From the NCBI GenBank assembly GCA_002633005.1, contig NMRA01000012.1:1989992-2012881 (forward strand): a stretch of 22,890 bases of DNA, written 5' to 3'. This document shows positions 1 to 12,700 of this stretch, in pieces. The stretch's first letter is position 1. Each line of letters starts with the position of its first letter. A model generated the notes under the pieces. That model worked only from the letters and a program-made list of their open reading frames with translations, made no database searches and was not told the DNA's origin. Origin of the DNA: Phoronis australis (lineage: Eukaryota > Phoronida > Phoronidae). Position numbers and translations under genes: made by a program.

Positions 1-3000
1 TTTGTGATGAGTATACTTCTTGTTTTGCAAAGTGTCACTGGTGAAGGTAAACACAGCATACTGCAGGGTGCGTTTTGGTTCTGAATTCCCAGAATACCTG
101 AATAGATACTCTGTTCATGTTCGAACCAGGGGAGAGTTCTATAGGTGTCTCGCGGTCAGATAGATTCAACCAAAATCACGTGCCCTCGTTAAAAATACAC
201 GGCAAGATCTCGCGGGGTCTCTAGCGAGGTACTAGCGATATTGAACTCGGCCCCAAATTAATCAGTGAACTGTAGGTGTTTTGATTTCTCTTTAAAGAGG
301 AAAGATTTTTTAAGTACCTCTTGCAATTAAAATGTCATTTTTTGTCTTCAGGACAAATTTTACAAGTAATAATGCAAACATAGTAAGAACACAGTGGATT
401 AAACATGGAACAGGAAACTCCAGATGTGTATTTTATTTAAAGATATATCAAACCTTATTCACAAAAATTGACCGTTTTTACAATATTTCACATATGTCTA
501 GGAAAATACCTTATCTTCATTCTCGGGAACTTCAAATACGAATCGTGCAGAGAGAAAAAAGATTAAGCAGAACCACACTGGAACCTCACAACCTCGTGAA
601 GAACGAAAGGTGAGAGTCGTCTCACGCCTTACCTTTGTGATTCTGAGTTCACGAACACAGCAAAAAGAGAAAAGAGATAAACCGTCACCCAAATTCCTTA
701 ATTTGACATTGCGATGTTTCTATCTTATGTTCACGACGTGCTTTAACCGACATCTCGATTTCTGGTATCAATTTCGTACTTGGTTTCATGTCAGTTTCCC
801 GGCGCGTGGTGTGTATAGCAATGAACTGTTGGACCACTTTATAGTGTACAATGCATCAGCTTGAACCACTTCATATGTTGGCTCCGCCCATGGCGTAGTT
901 GGACTAGATGCATTGAAAATGGACTTGGCTAATCAAACGTTTCTGTTATAATTAAGTTAATTACGCACTGAAAATTCAGTTGACATTGAGCGTGAATGTT
1001 GAAATAATGAACACGACTAAGAGGTGTATAGGTTACATTGACCGAAAACAAGTTTTCATTGAATAGTTAACCGAAAGCCTTGACATTTTCATATATCCCA
1101 TGTTAATCGGCCTTTTCTCGGCTTCGGCAAATCGATTTGATTTGAAATTAGGAACAAGAATTCTCGAAAACGGCTCGGTGGATTTCGTTGAAACTTTCTA
1201 AAATTAATATTCATTTATCAATCTCAAAAATGTCATTAATATTTTTGATATAAAAGCCTAGTTTTTGCGTCATGTAAAAAGAAGAATACGACTGCTGTTT
1301 TTACACAAATACCTTACGTTTGCGAGTTGATTTTTTTAGAAACCAAACTAAAAGATTGATCGAAAATTCCTAACAACTTTTTGAGGTAACTGGTTTTCAT
1401 TTAAAAAAGGTTACATTAAAATCGACCGAAGGGTTATTTTGCTATGAATGAACTTTTCTTAAAAATGAAATTTTGACTTAAAAAGGGGTGAATATAATAA
1501 CAAAAGGCTACAGTTATGCCATTCCAAACATATGCACGATTCTCACAAACTCGTGTTTCTTCCTGGGAAATACATATGCACAACTTTGGAGCCCATTATA
1601 AGATGTCGACGTTGCAACATCGGCCAGGTTTTCACGAAGTCCACGCACATCAGGATCAATATTTATATTGTTACTTTGCCCACGATACAAATGAAATACA
1701 AGTCTTTAAATAAAATCATTACAATCGCAAGAGATCACCGATCATCCTAGCCGAGGCTTCGAGGATAAATGATAACTTCATAAATAATCCGTAAGTTCCT
1801 GTGTCCAAATAATCGCGCAGAATTCAAATATGGGTGATATTTAGTGCTGTTTTCGCCATCTACTCCCTGTTTGAAGATAAATCTGTATTTTAATTTCTTG
1901 TCCCCCATACACCGCAATGTAAATGGCCTGTGTACTCTATGAACTTCTTTTCCACATCAGTGCGCATGCGCTACCCATGCTCAACTTGAAACCCTGGACT
2001 ATGAGTGTCACTCACAGTTTTTGCTGATTTAGGGCTTGAAAACCGGGTTTTGGTTAGCTCCAACAGTCTGTTCCACAAAGTGTACAAAACCTGAAAATAT
2101 GAACAGTATACTGGGCCAAAAACTTCAAAAACATTGCACAAAGTCTGCTGAAATTGATTCCAAAGTTTATTTTCCATCGTTAACAGCTACCAGCTACAAA
2201 AAACACGAACTAAAATACATCTCAGCAGTATTCACACCTAAGTCACCATTATCATGCGATTGCTATGAAATGAGAGAGTAAATAATGGGTATCGACTATC
2301 CAGATTTTCTACAAATCCCAAGTGCCTGAAGGGTACCTCAATTTCCTGATAAATTTCAGCTTCCCACTTGCATGCAGAAAGCTTAAGAATAGTCACGACT
2401 GAGCAAAAACTGGGTCAAGGGGGTCAATAACCGATAATCTTTTACTCAGAACATGAAGCTAGAAAAGCCAACACCTGTGCGTGACTCTTGCATTTTAGTG
2501 TTAAAGCTTGTGACCCTGAGATTTCACGGAAATAGCAAGGAGAGTTTCCATTGTGAATTTCCTGTTGTCCCCTCGACTGAGTTTTGATCAAGAATTATAG
2601 TTATCAAATCAGGCCTAATTTCTTTGCTTTATTTTCTATTTGTCATTTTTGGTTGATAAAAAGTTGTCATGTAAACATTAACGTAATTTAGATGCTGAAC
2701 AAAATTCTGTGACCACTTTCGTCAACCTAACAAACTACATTTTGGGGGGTTAAATTATTTAACAGTGTTCTACGGAAATAAGTGACAATTGGTTTCTAAG
2801 TGTTTGTTCTGTTATTGCAAATGAAAAGTTTTTCTACACGCATCTCTTCTATTATAACAGAAACAATATCAAAAAATTCGATAATTACAATAAAGTTAGA
2901 TAAAGGAGTTTTAAATAGCAACCTTAAGTTTTTTCCATCAATGTTGAAATTAACAAGTTCATTAGTCTAAATGTTACAAAAACTTGCTTCCGACTGTGTT

Positions 3001-4991
3001 GTGTAAGTGTAGTTTGACGAAGGTTTCTAGAACAAACATAATTGCACACGCGCCAAAAGCAATCCCACGGTTGGCACCGTCATAAAATAGCTTTACCTTA
3101 GAGGGCCAAACACAACCGGGAAGGGTAATAATCTCTTTTTAACATAATTATAGTGGTACCCAGGATACTCAAAGGACTGTTTATATCGAAAATACTGACT
3201 TTCTATCACTTATGACACGTAAATTGTTTATACGTAGCCTCAGAGGCATAGTGGCATGACATAATGATACAATGGTGTAAACAGTGCACTAAGGGGAAAC
3301 AAAAAACAACTAATTATCTAAATATTATGACGTTTAAAACATTGGTGAGATCTCGCGGGACCGATTTGAAATACATCGTTGCCTAACTGCGAGTACAGTA
3401 GCAAACATATGAGACCATATCAATGGTCATCAGACTTAACAGAAATTTAATCCGGCAGATACAAATAACTTGGACACGGTTGCTTAAAAACGCAACACTA
3501 TACAACCTCTACTACGTACTGTGCAGTTTTTACTGGGTTTTGGCTGGCAGACCACGTGTACATAACTGGACTTGTGTTCTTTCTTCCACAGCCTGTCGAA
3601 GACTGTATGAAACAAATGAAATGTTGAGAGTCATTTCACATTAACAGAAAATGTATTCTGTCCCATACTTATGGCCCTTTCAGTCCCACCGAAAAGGAAC
3701 TCAAAGGTGTCAAAAATGCAAGATAGGCACTTTCAGACAAAACCACCACTTCCCTGCTTGACGTAAGCCATCATTGGATTCTGAAAGCAAATTTCCAAAA
3801 TGTTGTCCAAAACTGCTCTCATTCAACTAGATTTTGTGCAAGTCTGAGTTGTTCGAGAGCTACCTGAAATATAGCAGATTTCATATTAGTGCCCAAAATT
3901 CGATCTTTCTGTTAGTTCACACATTGGTTACTGATGATGCTTTTAAGTTCCTACTCATTTTCGTACATTGGCCTTAAGATATTTCCGGCCATTCACCTCT
4001 TGAAAAAAATATTATTGAACTATGTCGGAATATATACAGCGGTTGCCAAACGTCAAAACTGCCGCCAAATCTATGTTAACCGCGGTAGTCTAGCTGTACA
4101 GCGCCACCCTACTTCAGAAGCAAGCTGTGACATTTGAAGCTTCTACCACAGGAGGCGCTCGGAATTCGGATTTGGCTCACTTAAGGCCCGGGATTAATTT
4201 TTCGGTTTCGAGTACAAAGATTTCCACAATTACAATGAAAACATTACTGAGAGAATCAAGAAAACACCGACATCAATCCCACGGCACGCTATCACAAGGC
4301 GTACGGGTAATGTGTCACTTCACTGTGAAATAAATGCTACCATTAATAATTAGTGAAGCCTTTCAATGCGCTTAATGTATCGTTGGCCTTGCTTGCCGAT
4401 GTAATCTATTATGTTTTTATTATGTACTAACAAAACTGAGAGAACATTTCACGTTGCTAATGTTGACCTTCGTAGGAAACGATGTTTTTTTTTCAAATAA
4501 AGCTGCGTATCACCCCTATTTAGCTGTGATGGTTGAACTCCTAACCGAAGCGCTTTCTGGCATAGAAACTTTTCCACGCCCATCCACTCCTGAATTATTG
4601 CCAAATGCACCTGTAACTCAAGTCACAGACAATGCGTACATGCGTCATTTTGAAATGCGCAATTTTAGGTTTGGCCAACAGGAAATGCAATCTTATCAGA
4701 AACCGATTTTCTTAGAGCAAAAGCTTTAACTCTATTTTCAATTTTAGCCAGCCAAATAGGGCGAAATATAGATTTAAGTGATCAATATTTATTTTGCAAG
4801 TTTACAATTTTACAGGAAGATTCACTTGGTGTTTTGTTTACTATTTTTACTGTAAACATATGATTAGTACATTTGTCTTTTCATGATAACTATACGCCCA
4901 CTGATTTGTAATATAATTGTCGATAACTGTGTTGTTCCATTTTTGTTTAACCCTCGTGCTTAATCACATTGATCAAATACCCTAATATAAA
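1..4991. other. Non-coding stretch, no recognised gene
   Basis: About 5 kb of AT-rich DNA with only short open frames broken by stops. I found no protein family signature, RNA gene, tandem array or clear inverted repeat. The longest open stretch is 4454-4729 on the plus strand (91 codons, proline- and glutamine-containing, no recognisable motif). It could be an exon or chance. A 12-base motif, AGATCTCGCGGG, occurs near 205 and again near 3348, which hints at fragments of one dispersed repeat. This is most likely intergenic or intronic sequence. Confidence 0.6.
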
Positions 4992-5065
4992 ATGAATGCT
5001 GACCTCCAGCCTCCCATTATCGGTCATAACTTGCTGATATACGAGTGTGCTGACTGCAGGAAAGA
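4992..5065 (+). CDS. Possible first coding exon of an unidentified gene
   Basis: An ATG at 4992 opens 24 codons that run straight into a consensus splice donor (GTAAGT at 5066), leaving phase 2. The predicted peptide starts MNADLQPPII and ends in a C-x2-C pair (ECADCRK), which could be half of a zinc-binding unit split by an intron. I could not find a matching downstream exon. Joining it to the exon at 6741 hits a stop after a few codons, so it is not the start of the metallopeptidase gene. It may be a real exon or a chance open frame next to a donor-like site. Confidence 0.25.
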
Positions 5066-6110
5066 GTAAGTCATTTTGGTTTTGTCTCGTAATTTTTATT
5101 TATCCGCAGCTGTATTAAATTGTTCCCGTAACGGTTATACTCTTGTGAGGAGATACTACAGAGAGAGACATTTGTCTGTTAAAAATTGCTACCGTTCAGT
5201 ACTCTGATGAAGGAAACACAATAAAATTAGGAGAAAAAACGCCTGTTCAACTGAGATCGCCTTTTGTATTTTCAATTTAATTTTGAATTTTACGGTTTTT
5301 GCATTTTATTAGCTATCATGCCTTTCCTGGAATTGTCTGTCGTGGCCTTTTAGCGTGACACCATCTACTACCAAAAACGAAGACCGAGCCATTTCGTGAA
5401 AATTTTGCAAGTCTTCTGACACCCGAATTCATGAGTGAAATAAAACCCTGAATTCGTTTTCAACTGGAATGAATGGGCGGTTGGGTGACACCGCCATTTT
5501 CAAGAACCGAGTGCACGGTACGTTCTGCGGTTGCGTCAAAGATTTGAACAATAAATCTGTTATGAAATGAATGACCTGATGGAGTTGGCTTAAAATGACA
5601 TTGTCGGCTTGAGGGCCGAAAAACGCATTTTTGGATGGGATAGGGTGAAGCGTGAACCCTGTGTTAATAGTAAAAGTTTTGCAAGCGTCCAGCCCCTCAT
5701 ACATCAAAATATCTACACATCGTCATGTAACCTCCAAACTAATTGTCATCGTTTGCATATATGTGTCCGTCTCCGTAAGCAGAATTAGGACATTGCAAGA
5801 ATAGCGTGTATAAATTAAATTACCTGCGTTTATCCTTGATATTAAACCAAATCTGTTGCATTTGTGAAAAAAGAGAGCACGAAAGGAGACAAATTGACAC
5901 AATGTGGCTAATTTCGAAATATCGTGTCACAAAAATGGTGGGTCGGATTCAAATAAATTTGTCATTTTCTGCGATATAAGCAAATGTTTTTTAAAACTGC
6001 TTAAATTTTTGAGACAAGATTTTGATAAAAAACAGAAGTTTCTCAAACACAAAAACTAAAACAACATTTTGAAAACATACAACGTTATAGGGATTCCGCC
6101 TTCAACATTA
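5066..6110. other. Non-coding stretch
   Basis: No recognised gene. The minus strand is open for 92 codons at 5429-5707, but it has no motif I recognise and no clear splice borders. Its sequence contains GAATTC-flanked repeat-like text (5425-5460), so a dispersed repeat is at least as likely as a coding exon. Confidence 0.5.
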
Positions 6111-6114
6111 ATGT

Positions 6115-6300
6115 CAAGAAATGTTGTTTGCTACAAAGGTACTTGTCATGTTGCAGAAGTATAATAAAAAAACATGGTCACGTGACCCAATCAATGACAG
6201 ATTATTGGATTCTGCACGCTTTCCACGTTCGGACCAATCATGTATTCTTTCAGGGCTAAGTTTAATTTTAAAGTTGTGTAGATGTTTGCATAACTTTTTC
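6115..6300 (+). repeat. Dispersed repeat, copy A
   Basis: This stretch contains CATGGTCACGTGACCCAAT and then text that parallels 8245-8425: a pyrimidine-rich block ending in CTTTC, then a run of TTTTAAAGTTGTGTAGAT against ACAATTTTGTAGAT. The two copies are in the same orientation and clearly diverged. I see no coding capacity and no defined ends. The family is unknown. Confidence 0.45.
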
Positions 6301-6740
6301 TGTGTTGATCGTCCGACAGTATCACACTTAATTTTCTTTGTGATCCTAAATGTCAAAAAGGCACAGGGGTTTTTTATAGGACACGCCTTCTCATGACCTT
6401 AACCAGTGCAATGGCCGGGATACGATCGATGTATACATGCTGTTATTTTGGCAATTTCGTGCACTATATTAAACATTTCTTACGCGATTTCACTTTATTG
6501 TTTGTTGTCTGACAAACTGCAGGCCCATGTTGTGTGCGCTGCTTGAGGTATAATATACTGACATTTACCAAGGTGATGGTAACCTACAAATATACATGTA
6601 ACTGAATGAGACTACACTGCTTCAGTGAATCCTTTTCACATTCACAAAGAGGTAGCCGAGCGTAACAATTTTATAATCCTTTGCTTGAATGGAGAGCGTA
6701 AAACCCATCGCTTCATCACGCGTTCATTTTAATTTTACAG

Positions 6741-6780
6741 AGATCGATGGACTCTTGGCTTCTACTAGCTCTAATATCAG
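6741..6780 (+). CDS. Metallopeptidase exon 1 (start codon, signal peptide)
   Basis: The exon follows a good acceptor (TTTTAATTTTACAG ending at 6740), so an upstream 5'UTR exon probably exists outside what I can recognise. Six untranslated bases precede ATG at 6747. The codons give MDSWLLLALIS, a typical signal-peptide core, and end in phase 1 before GTAAGA at 6781. Joined to exon 2 the hydrophobic stretch continues to about residue 13, and AVA at 16-18 is a plausible signal peptidase site. The phase match to exon 2 supports the choice. Confidence 0.65.
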
Positions 6781-9700
6781 GTAAGAGACCCTTCAAATGC
6801 ATGTACGGCACCAAGAAGACAATGACCTCATTTTTGTTTTGTATTAAAGGAGAATGCCACCCGATTTCATTAATCTTTTTTACCGTCTTAATCAGTCTAC
6901 ATCCACATCTCCTCGCACACGGTCGACCTTACCTCGCCGAGAGTTGTCGCGTTAACCTGTGAGGAAGGTGAGAAACGACGCAACGACGTCAGTGGTTCCT
7001 CTGCAGAGTGATTGCCGCTATGTTGCGGTGCCCGCTTGCCCGAACTATGGAGCTGCGAGGAAAGCGGGTATACCGTTTTTTCGATTTCCTCGAGAACCCG
7101 AATTGTTTAAGAAGTGGCTCGTGATGTCCAATCCCGCCGGCGGCCGCGACAGGCCTGATCGGGTTCCGAGCCACTGGCTGGAATAACAAGCGTTTTGTGT
7201 GTTTAGAACTGAAAAAATCACAAGTCTAAAATTACAACACACAGCCATGTTCTCCTGTGTGTATTTCACGGAAGAAGGATTCGAATTTATCACCAAACAG
7301 ACCCAAACTCCTGCGATCAACCATGGTAAATTGGCCTACCGAACTCTGTAGGCTACGGTACGTTGAAATACCTATAAATTCGTAACAGTGAAATAAAACA
7401 ACACATTTGTTCAAGAATTCGATACATTTGAAAGGATTTTACATCCAATTTTGATGATTTATTGATGTAAAACAATAAATTCAAGCAATAAGTTGACACC
7501 GGTAAGCGTGTTGGTGAACGGCTGAACAGACTGTGTTCGAACTGATTACGTCATTGGTTAATTTCAACACCTCCGTCTGCCGTCAGGTGTCAGGTAAAAC
7601 AACTGAATTTTCTGTTATCGAGTGAAACTACTCGATCTAAATTTATACAAAATATGTTGTTTTTTGGGTGGCATTCTCCTTTAATGTGATCAAACCACAA
7701 TTCACCGTATCTCCACGTATAATATTACGACCTTTAATTTTACCGTCACTGACAATACGAATTTATTTAAATTTCACACACTTTTTAGCGCTACAGACCT
7801 GAGCACAGTGTTATCACAGTGTCCAGTTCACAATTTTTCAGATAGCAGCTCCGCACTTTGAATTAAAGCGACACTTTCGCCTTATTCACCACCTACACGC
7901 AGATTATATCCTGAGTGTTTGTCGCTTTCAATACTCGACTTTATCATTCAGGTATCAGAGAGTAAAAATCCGTCACTGAATGACAGTAATTCTCGATGAG
8001 TTAACTTAAACCTAAGGCCAGCTGCTTCTTTAAGGTCATGCAGGACCCTCGAAACATCATATCTCAGAAGTGACTGATTGGATTAGTATGAAACTTACAG
8101 ATACTAAGCTTTTTAAAAGCATGCACTGCTTTCAAATTATTTTTAGTAATTGTTTATTATGTTGATGAAAAAACTCAAAAGTTGCATGAAACGCAAACGA
8201 AGTGAAAATTTAGAAAACTGTAGCACAGAATGAAACTTGGTCATTAATTGATACCATTGTTTTGCTATGACTGTAACTTTCTTTTCTGCTTATTTTTAAT
8301 ATGAAGCATGGTCACGTGGCCCAATTCATAACAGACCTGTATAAATTCAAACATCAAATTCTACAGGCTTTCTAGTTTCTGAAAATAGGTTAAAATCTAC
8401 AATTTTGTAGATATTTGGCGAAATAGTACTTGCCTATGAGGAACCTTAAAGAGTTCCCACCATGACCCTGTTTCAGATACATCTTTAGATTTAATATTCT
8501 TTAGTATACCTCTTGCTAAGAAATAATCCAAAATTAAATATATATTTTTTTTTTTCTGTTGTACGTAATGTGTGGAAGACCGTCTCCGCCCTTTTTATTT
8601 TTGCCAGAGTGCTATAGTGACGAATTGTGAGGAAAGACCGTTGAGAGCAGCCTTTTTCAGACATGAAAAGGAGCGTTTGTGTACGCTGTAATGAAAGCAA
8701 CTTGACTGAGAACGTTTCTGTGTTCAAATTTCCTAAATACGTGAAAGTGGCACAGAAATGGCATCGGTTTGTGCGCCGCACGAGGGTGGAATGTTAATGC
8801 GGAACAAGCGATTCAGTCGTGAACCACACTTTGTTCGGCACATTAATTTCAAGGAATCGTGTTTCGACCAAAAAACGACGTAACGATGAAGGACCCGCCA
8901 CCCTGTAAGTGTATTTGCAAATTTCGTGTATAGCGAACAAACTGCTTCCATTTCTTGGGCGAGTGATACCTGACCCAGATCGAGTGCTACGACAAGTATG
9001 CATTGTGCTTAGACCGTGCCCATTCCATTATGGCACTTGGGAGTGACCCAGGATTACTGTGGCCTTCAAGTACTTGTGTGTGATGCCCGTATACTCTCTC
9101 CTCTATGCAAAATAATTGTCCAGCTCTCGCTCAAAACCGTCCTCGTCGTCTGATCTGCTGTGTTTCGCCATCGCAACTGATTGACAAGTGACCAAACGTC
9201 TTCCATCATTTGGCTGGAAACTTGAAAATAACTAATTTTTGTTCACAAATAGAAAATTCTCTACTATTTGACATAAAAAGTGCTTATTTAGTTAGATTTA
9301 TGGAATTCATTTCAAAGTAGTTAACTGAAACCTCAGAAAATGCATAATGGAAACTCTTTAAACCAATTGCTATCACGCCAAGGAAACTTTTCAGATCGGT
9401 TTGCAGCAGAGATAATCGAACGGCTCTAGGATGTCCATGTTTAGAAAGAATATATAGAGATATGGAAGGGCCGCACAACGGTAGAAAAAAAGAACCAGTC
9501 TGTCGGTCACTCGTTGGAAAAGGAGTGAGGCACGAAATGTTCAAAGCACGAAACACCATAATGCAATGTCTCTGAGTAACTGAATTCCGTTTTACTCAAC
9601 CTCACTAGAGACTATTTTCTTACAATTATTTCCAGTTTTACGTAACGCTGTGGCAACTACCGGAGAAATAGAGGTGTCTCGTATTGGTGAAGCCGAGGTT

Positions 9701-12700
9701 TTTACAAATGAGCACGAGCGGCAAGGTGAGAAAAAAACTTCCATGGCCAAGCTTCTAAATTCCAGCTTCAAATATTCTAAACCATAGTCCCGAAAATACC
9801 AAACCCGCAGTAAAAATGTCATACCGGCGCCCCTAAATTATACACGTGTGCCGAAAATACTTCATACCCGTAACCATGAACTCCAAATACCCGGCTACAG
9901 AGTATTTTCGGTGCGAGCGTGGGGTTTAGGGGCGCGAGCATGAAACTTTGTACGGCAGATTTGGTGTTTGCTGGTGCGGGAAATGGTTTAAATCGTAGCT
10001 GGAATTAAGAGGCGCGGTCATGGAATCGTTTCTGTTCCCTGAATATGCAAATTCAAGTTTTTCTTATGTACACGAAACCAAAAGATGTCGAATGTTTTTC
10101 CGAAAAGTACGACAGATGCAGAAAGAAACATGAATTGGTACAGAACAGAGTACTAGTTGACAATCCAGAAGATGCCATGTCTGTGACGTATTTTTTCAGA
10201 TTAATTGTACACAGCTTGTCTCAAAATTTAGCGGTAGTAAGAGTGGGCGACTCGCAATGGCGGTGGTCTCTACTTCGATTCTCGTAGCTATTCATTACAT
10301 TTAAGCAAAAAACGACAGTTTAGGAAGACAGCAAGGTGTCAAATCTCTTTTAAATAACCTACATTGAACTTTTTTATAATGTTTATAGTTTACCAATCAC
10401 TCATCTTTATCTTCCTTAGCTGTCGTGCGATCAACAAGGTCAACCAATCTCCGACCCGGATCTGCCAAGGAGACACATAGTTGCGAGCGAGTGAGAGGAG
10501 TCCCCCCTCATTTGAGATCCAAACGTAGCATGGGACTGTCCATGTTTTATCAGAAATACACGGAAGCCTATGGAATACCTGTCATCGGTATGTTTGTAGA
10601 TTTATTAACAGCAGGTTTACCACCTTTCGCTGACACCGAATTCATGACAATTTTCGTCATTGATAGTTTTTGTTACACCACAACATCATTGTATTGTTCG
10701 CAGTAACCGTAGACTATAGCAGGTACCCCTAAGTTTTTTAATATTTAATGCACGAGATTATGGGCGCCCATGCCGAGTGCGTTTTACTTCCAGTATGCAC
10801 GTCTTTTGGCTATTATTTGTGTCGTTATAGTGAGGATTTTGCAATTGCAGTTCTTCAACTATTGCCAAAATTACTCGTGCCATATAGAAATCTTCTATGT
10901 GAACACGTTGAACGGCAATGCTTTGGCATTGTTAGGTAGTAAAATAAATACCAGAAATTACGTCCGAGTACACCAATCGAGGTGAGATATAAATAGGCTT
11001 AAAAACAGAAAGTAAATCCCTCTGTGGGAATTTTATAAGAAAAAAATCGAAGAGTTGAATCTGTTATCTATGATCTATCACGGTCTTTTTCACTAAAATG
11101 TCGTAACTTTGCGACGTTTTTTACATGTAGGCTAATTAGCGGAGATTTACGATCAGCCGTACGTACATTTTGGCGCAAGTATCCGTCCAGACTTAGTGTA
11201 ACAATGTAACGTATTAACAATTTAGCCGTGAAACATTATCCTCGGTGTCAACACTACGTCATGTTACAGCCAGACACCATAATGAATTCCTCCACCCTCC
11301 TTATTTACATCCTTCACATCCTTCGTATTCATACCTCGTCATTATCCGTCATCACTCTATCAATCAAATTGATAACTCTGACCAACTATAACAAACTTCA
11401 GCCTCGTCTCGTCCCCTGTCTCGTAACCATAACGACCAAAGTAAACATCCTCAAGCGTTAAAGGCGAAGGCAACCTTTTTTCATGTCATTTTTAGCAAAA
11501 ATAAGGTTCATTGATTATCCGAGACATATTTTTCACTTATTTACTGCTTTTCGTAATTTAATTAATTACTCGTCGTCTACTCCGGAAGTGACATTTTGGG
11601 AGGCAAGAATTTCGCGCCAATTTCTTTTCATATAGTCTGACTGAGAGAGCAGTCGAGTCAGTCATTGTTCTACCTCGGTTGTGATAAGTTCGGTCGTCGT
11701 TTGCTTTTGCTTACAAGTCAGTCAACATGCCACGCTGTTACTGCGTACTGGGGTGTACTCATTATCGTCTCACTTACAGAAGAACTGTCCCACTTGCCCG
11801 AGTGTCCCGCGACACACTCCCCATGAAGGATGATCTGAGCACCCAAACTGCTTACATCCTGCCGTGTGACTCCCTCGCCACACACCTGGCACCTTCCAAA
11901 TAGCTCCAATACAACTCCACAATAAACTTATCAAACTTAGGCTCACCGATCTGTTCATTGGATGACGAACTGTCCTCTTCACAGTGGGTGTCGAACTGGG
12001 CCTGTATTGACTCCCACTACTCAACATCGCTGCAGGACTGCTTGCAGGCTCTGGACTAGAGACAACAGCACAGGGCGAATCACTGCTAGTTTCCGGAATT
12101 GCACGCAATGGGGTACGTTCGGAGGCACGGGTGACAGTAGATGAAGTGCCTCCAGTCACTGTATATAGTGGCTACAGCTCGCGAGGCTTCTCTCTTCAAA
12201 AACGCACTTCTCTGGGTTGGCGACGGGGCACTGTCGGGAATCAACAGCGACGGCATGGTACCCTTCTTCAGGCGTTGTTTCGCAGGGACCTTCATCAATT
12301 CAGCGTACATATCTGTCATAATCTGACGGCAGAAAATGCTTGCCACACACTTGGTGACCTTCCACTGCTTTGTACGTTGCGTGGACGGGTAGCGCTGCGT
12401 TCTTCACATGAACGAGCTAGCCAAGTACGGCGAAGTGTGCCATCCTTCGGAAAGCGACGCAAGGTACCCAAAGCGCGTGTGAGACGATAATGAGTACATC
12501 CCCGCACGCAGCAAAATGCAGCGTGGCATGTTGACTGATTTGTAAACAAAAGCAAACGACGACCGAACTTATCCCAACCGAGGTAGAACAATGACTGACT
12601 CCACAGCTCTCACAGTCAGACTATAATGAAAAGAAATTGGCGCGAAACTCTTGACTCCCAAAACGTCACTTCCGGAGTAGAGGACGAGAAATTAATCAAA

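Noticed and set aside
4454-4729. 91-codon plus-strand frame with protein-like composition
   Set aside because: No recognisable domain, no convincing acceptor, and a frame of this length can arise by chance in 23 kb. It is mentioned in the description of the stretch only.
5429-5707. 92-codon minus-strand frame
   Set aside because: No splice borders or family motif, and the text looks like a dispersed repeat with GAATTC blocks.
6741-6962. Unspliced reading of the frame from 6747 (71 codons)
   Set aside because: It runs through the donor at 6781 and into the transposon at 6848. The spliced model explains the signal peptide and phase better.
10045-10287. 80-codon plus-strand frame in intron 2 with a Lys/Asp-rich start
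   Set aside because: There is no good acceptor or donor around it, and including it would break the phase-1 join of exons 2 and 3. I recognise no motif.
11962-12490. Plus-strand frames (60 and 119 codons) across the fold-back element
   Set aside because: They are the reverse side of the minus-strand THAP transposase remnant.
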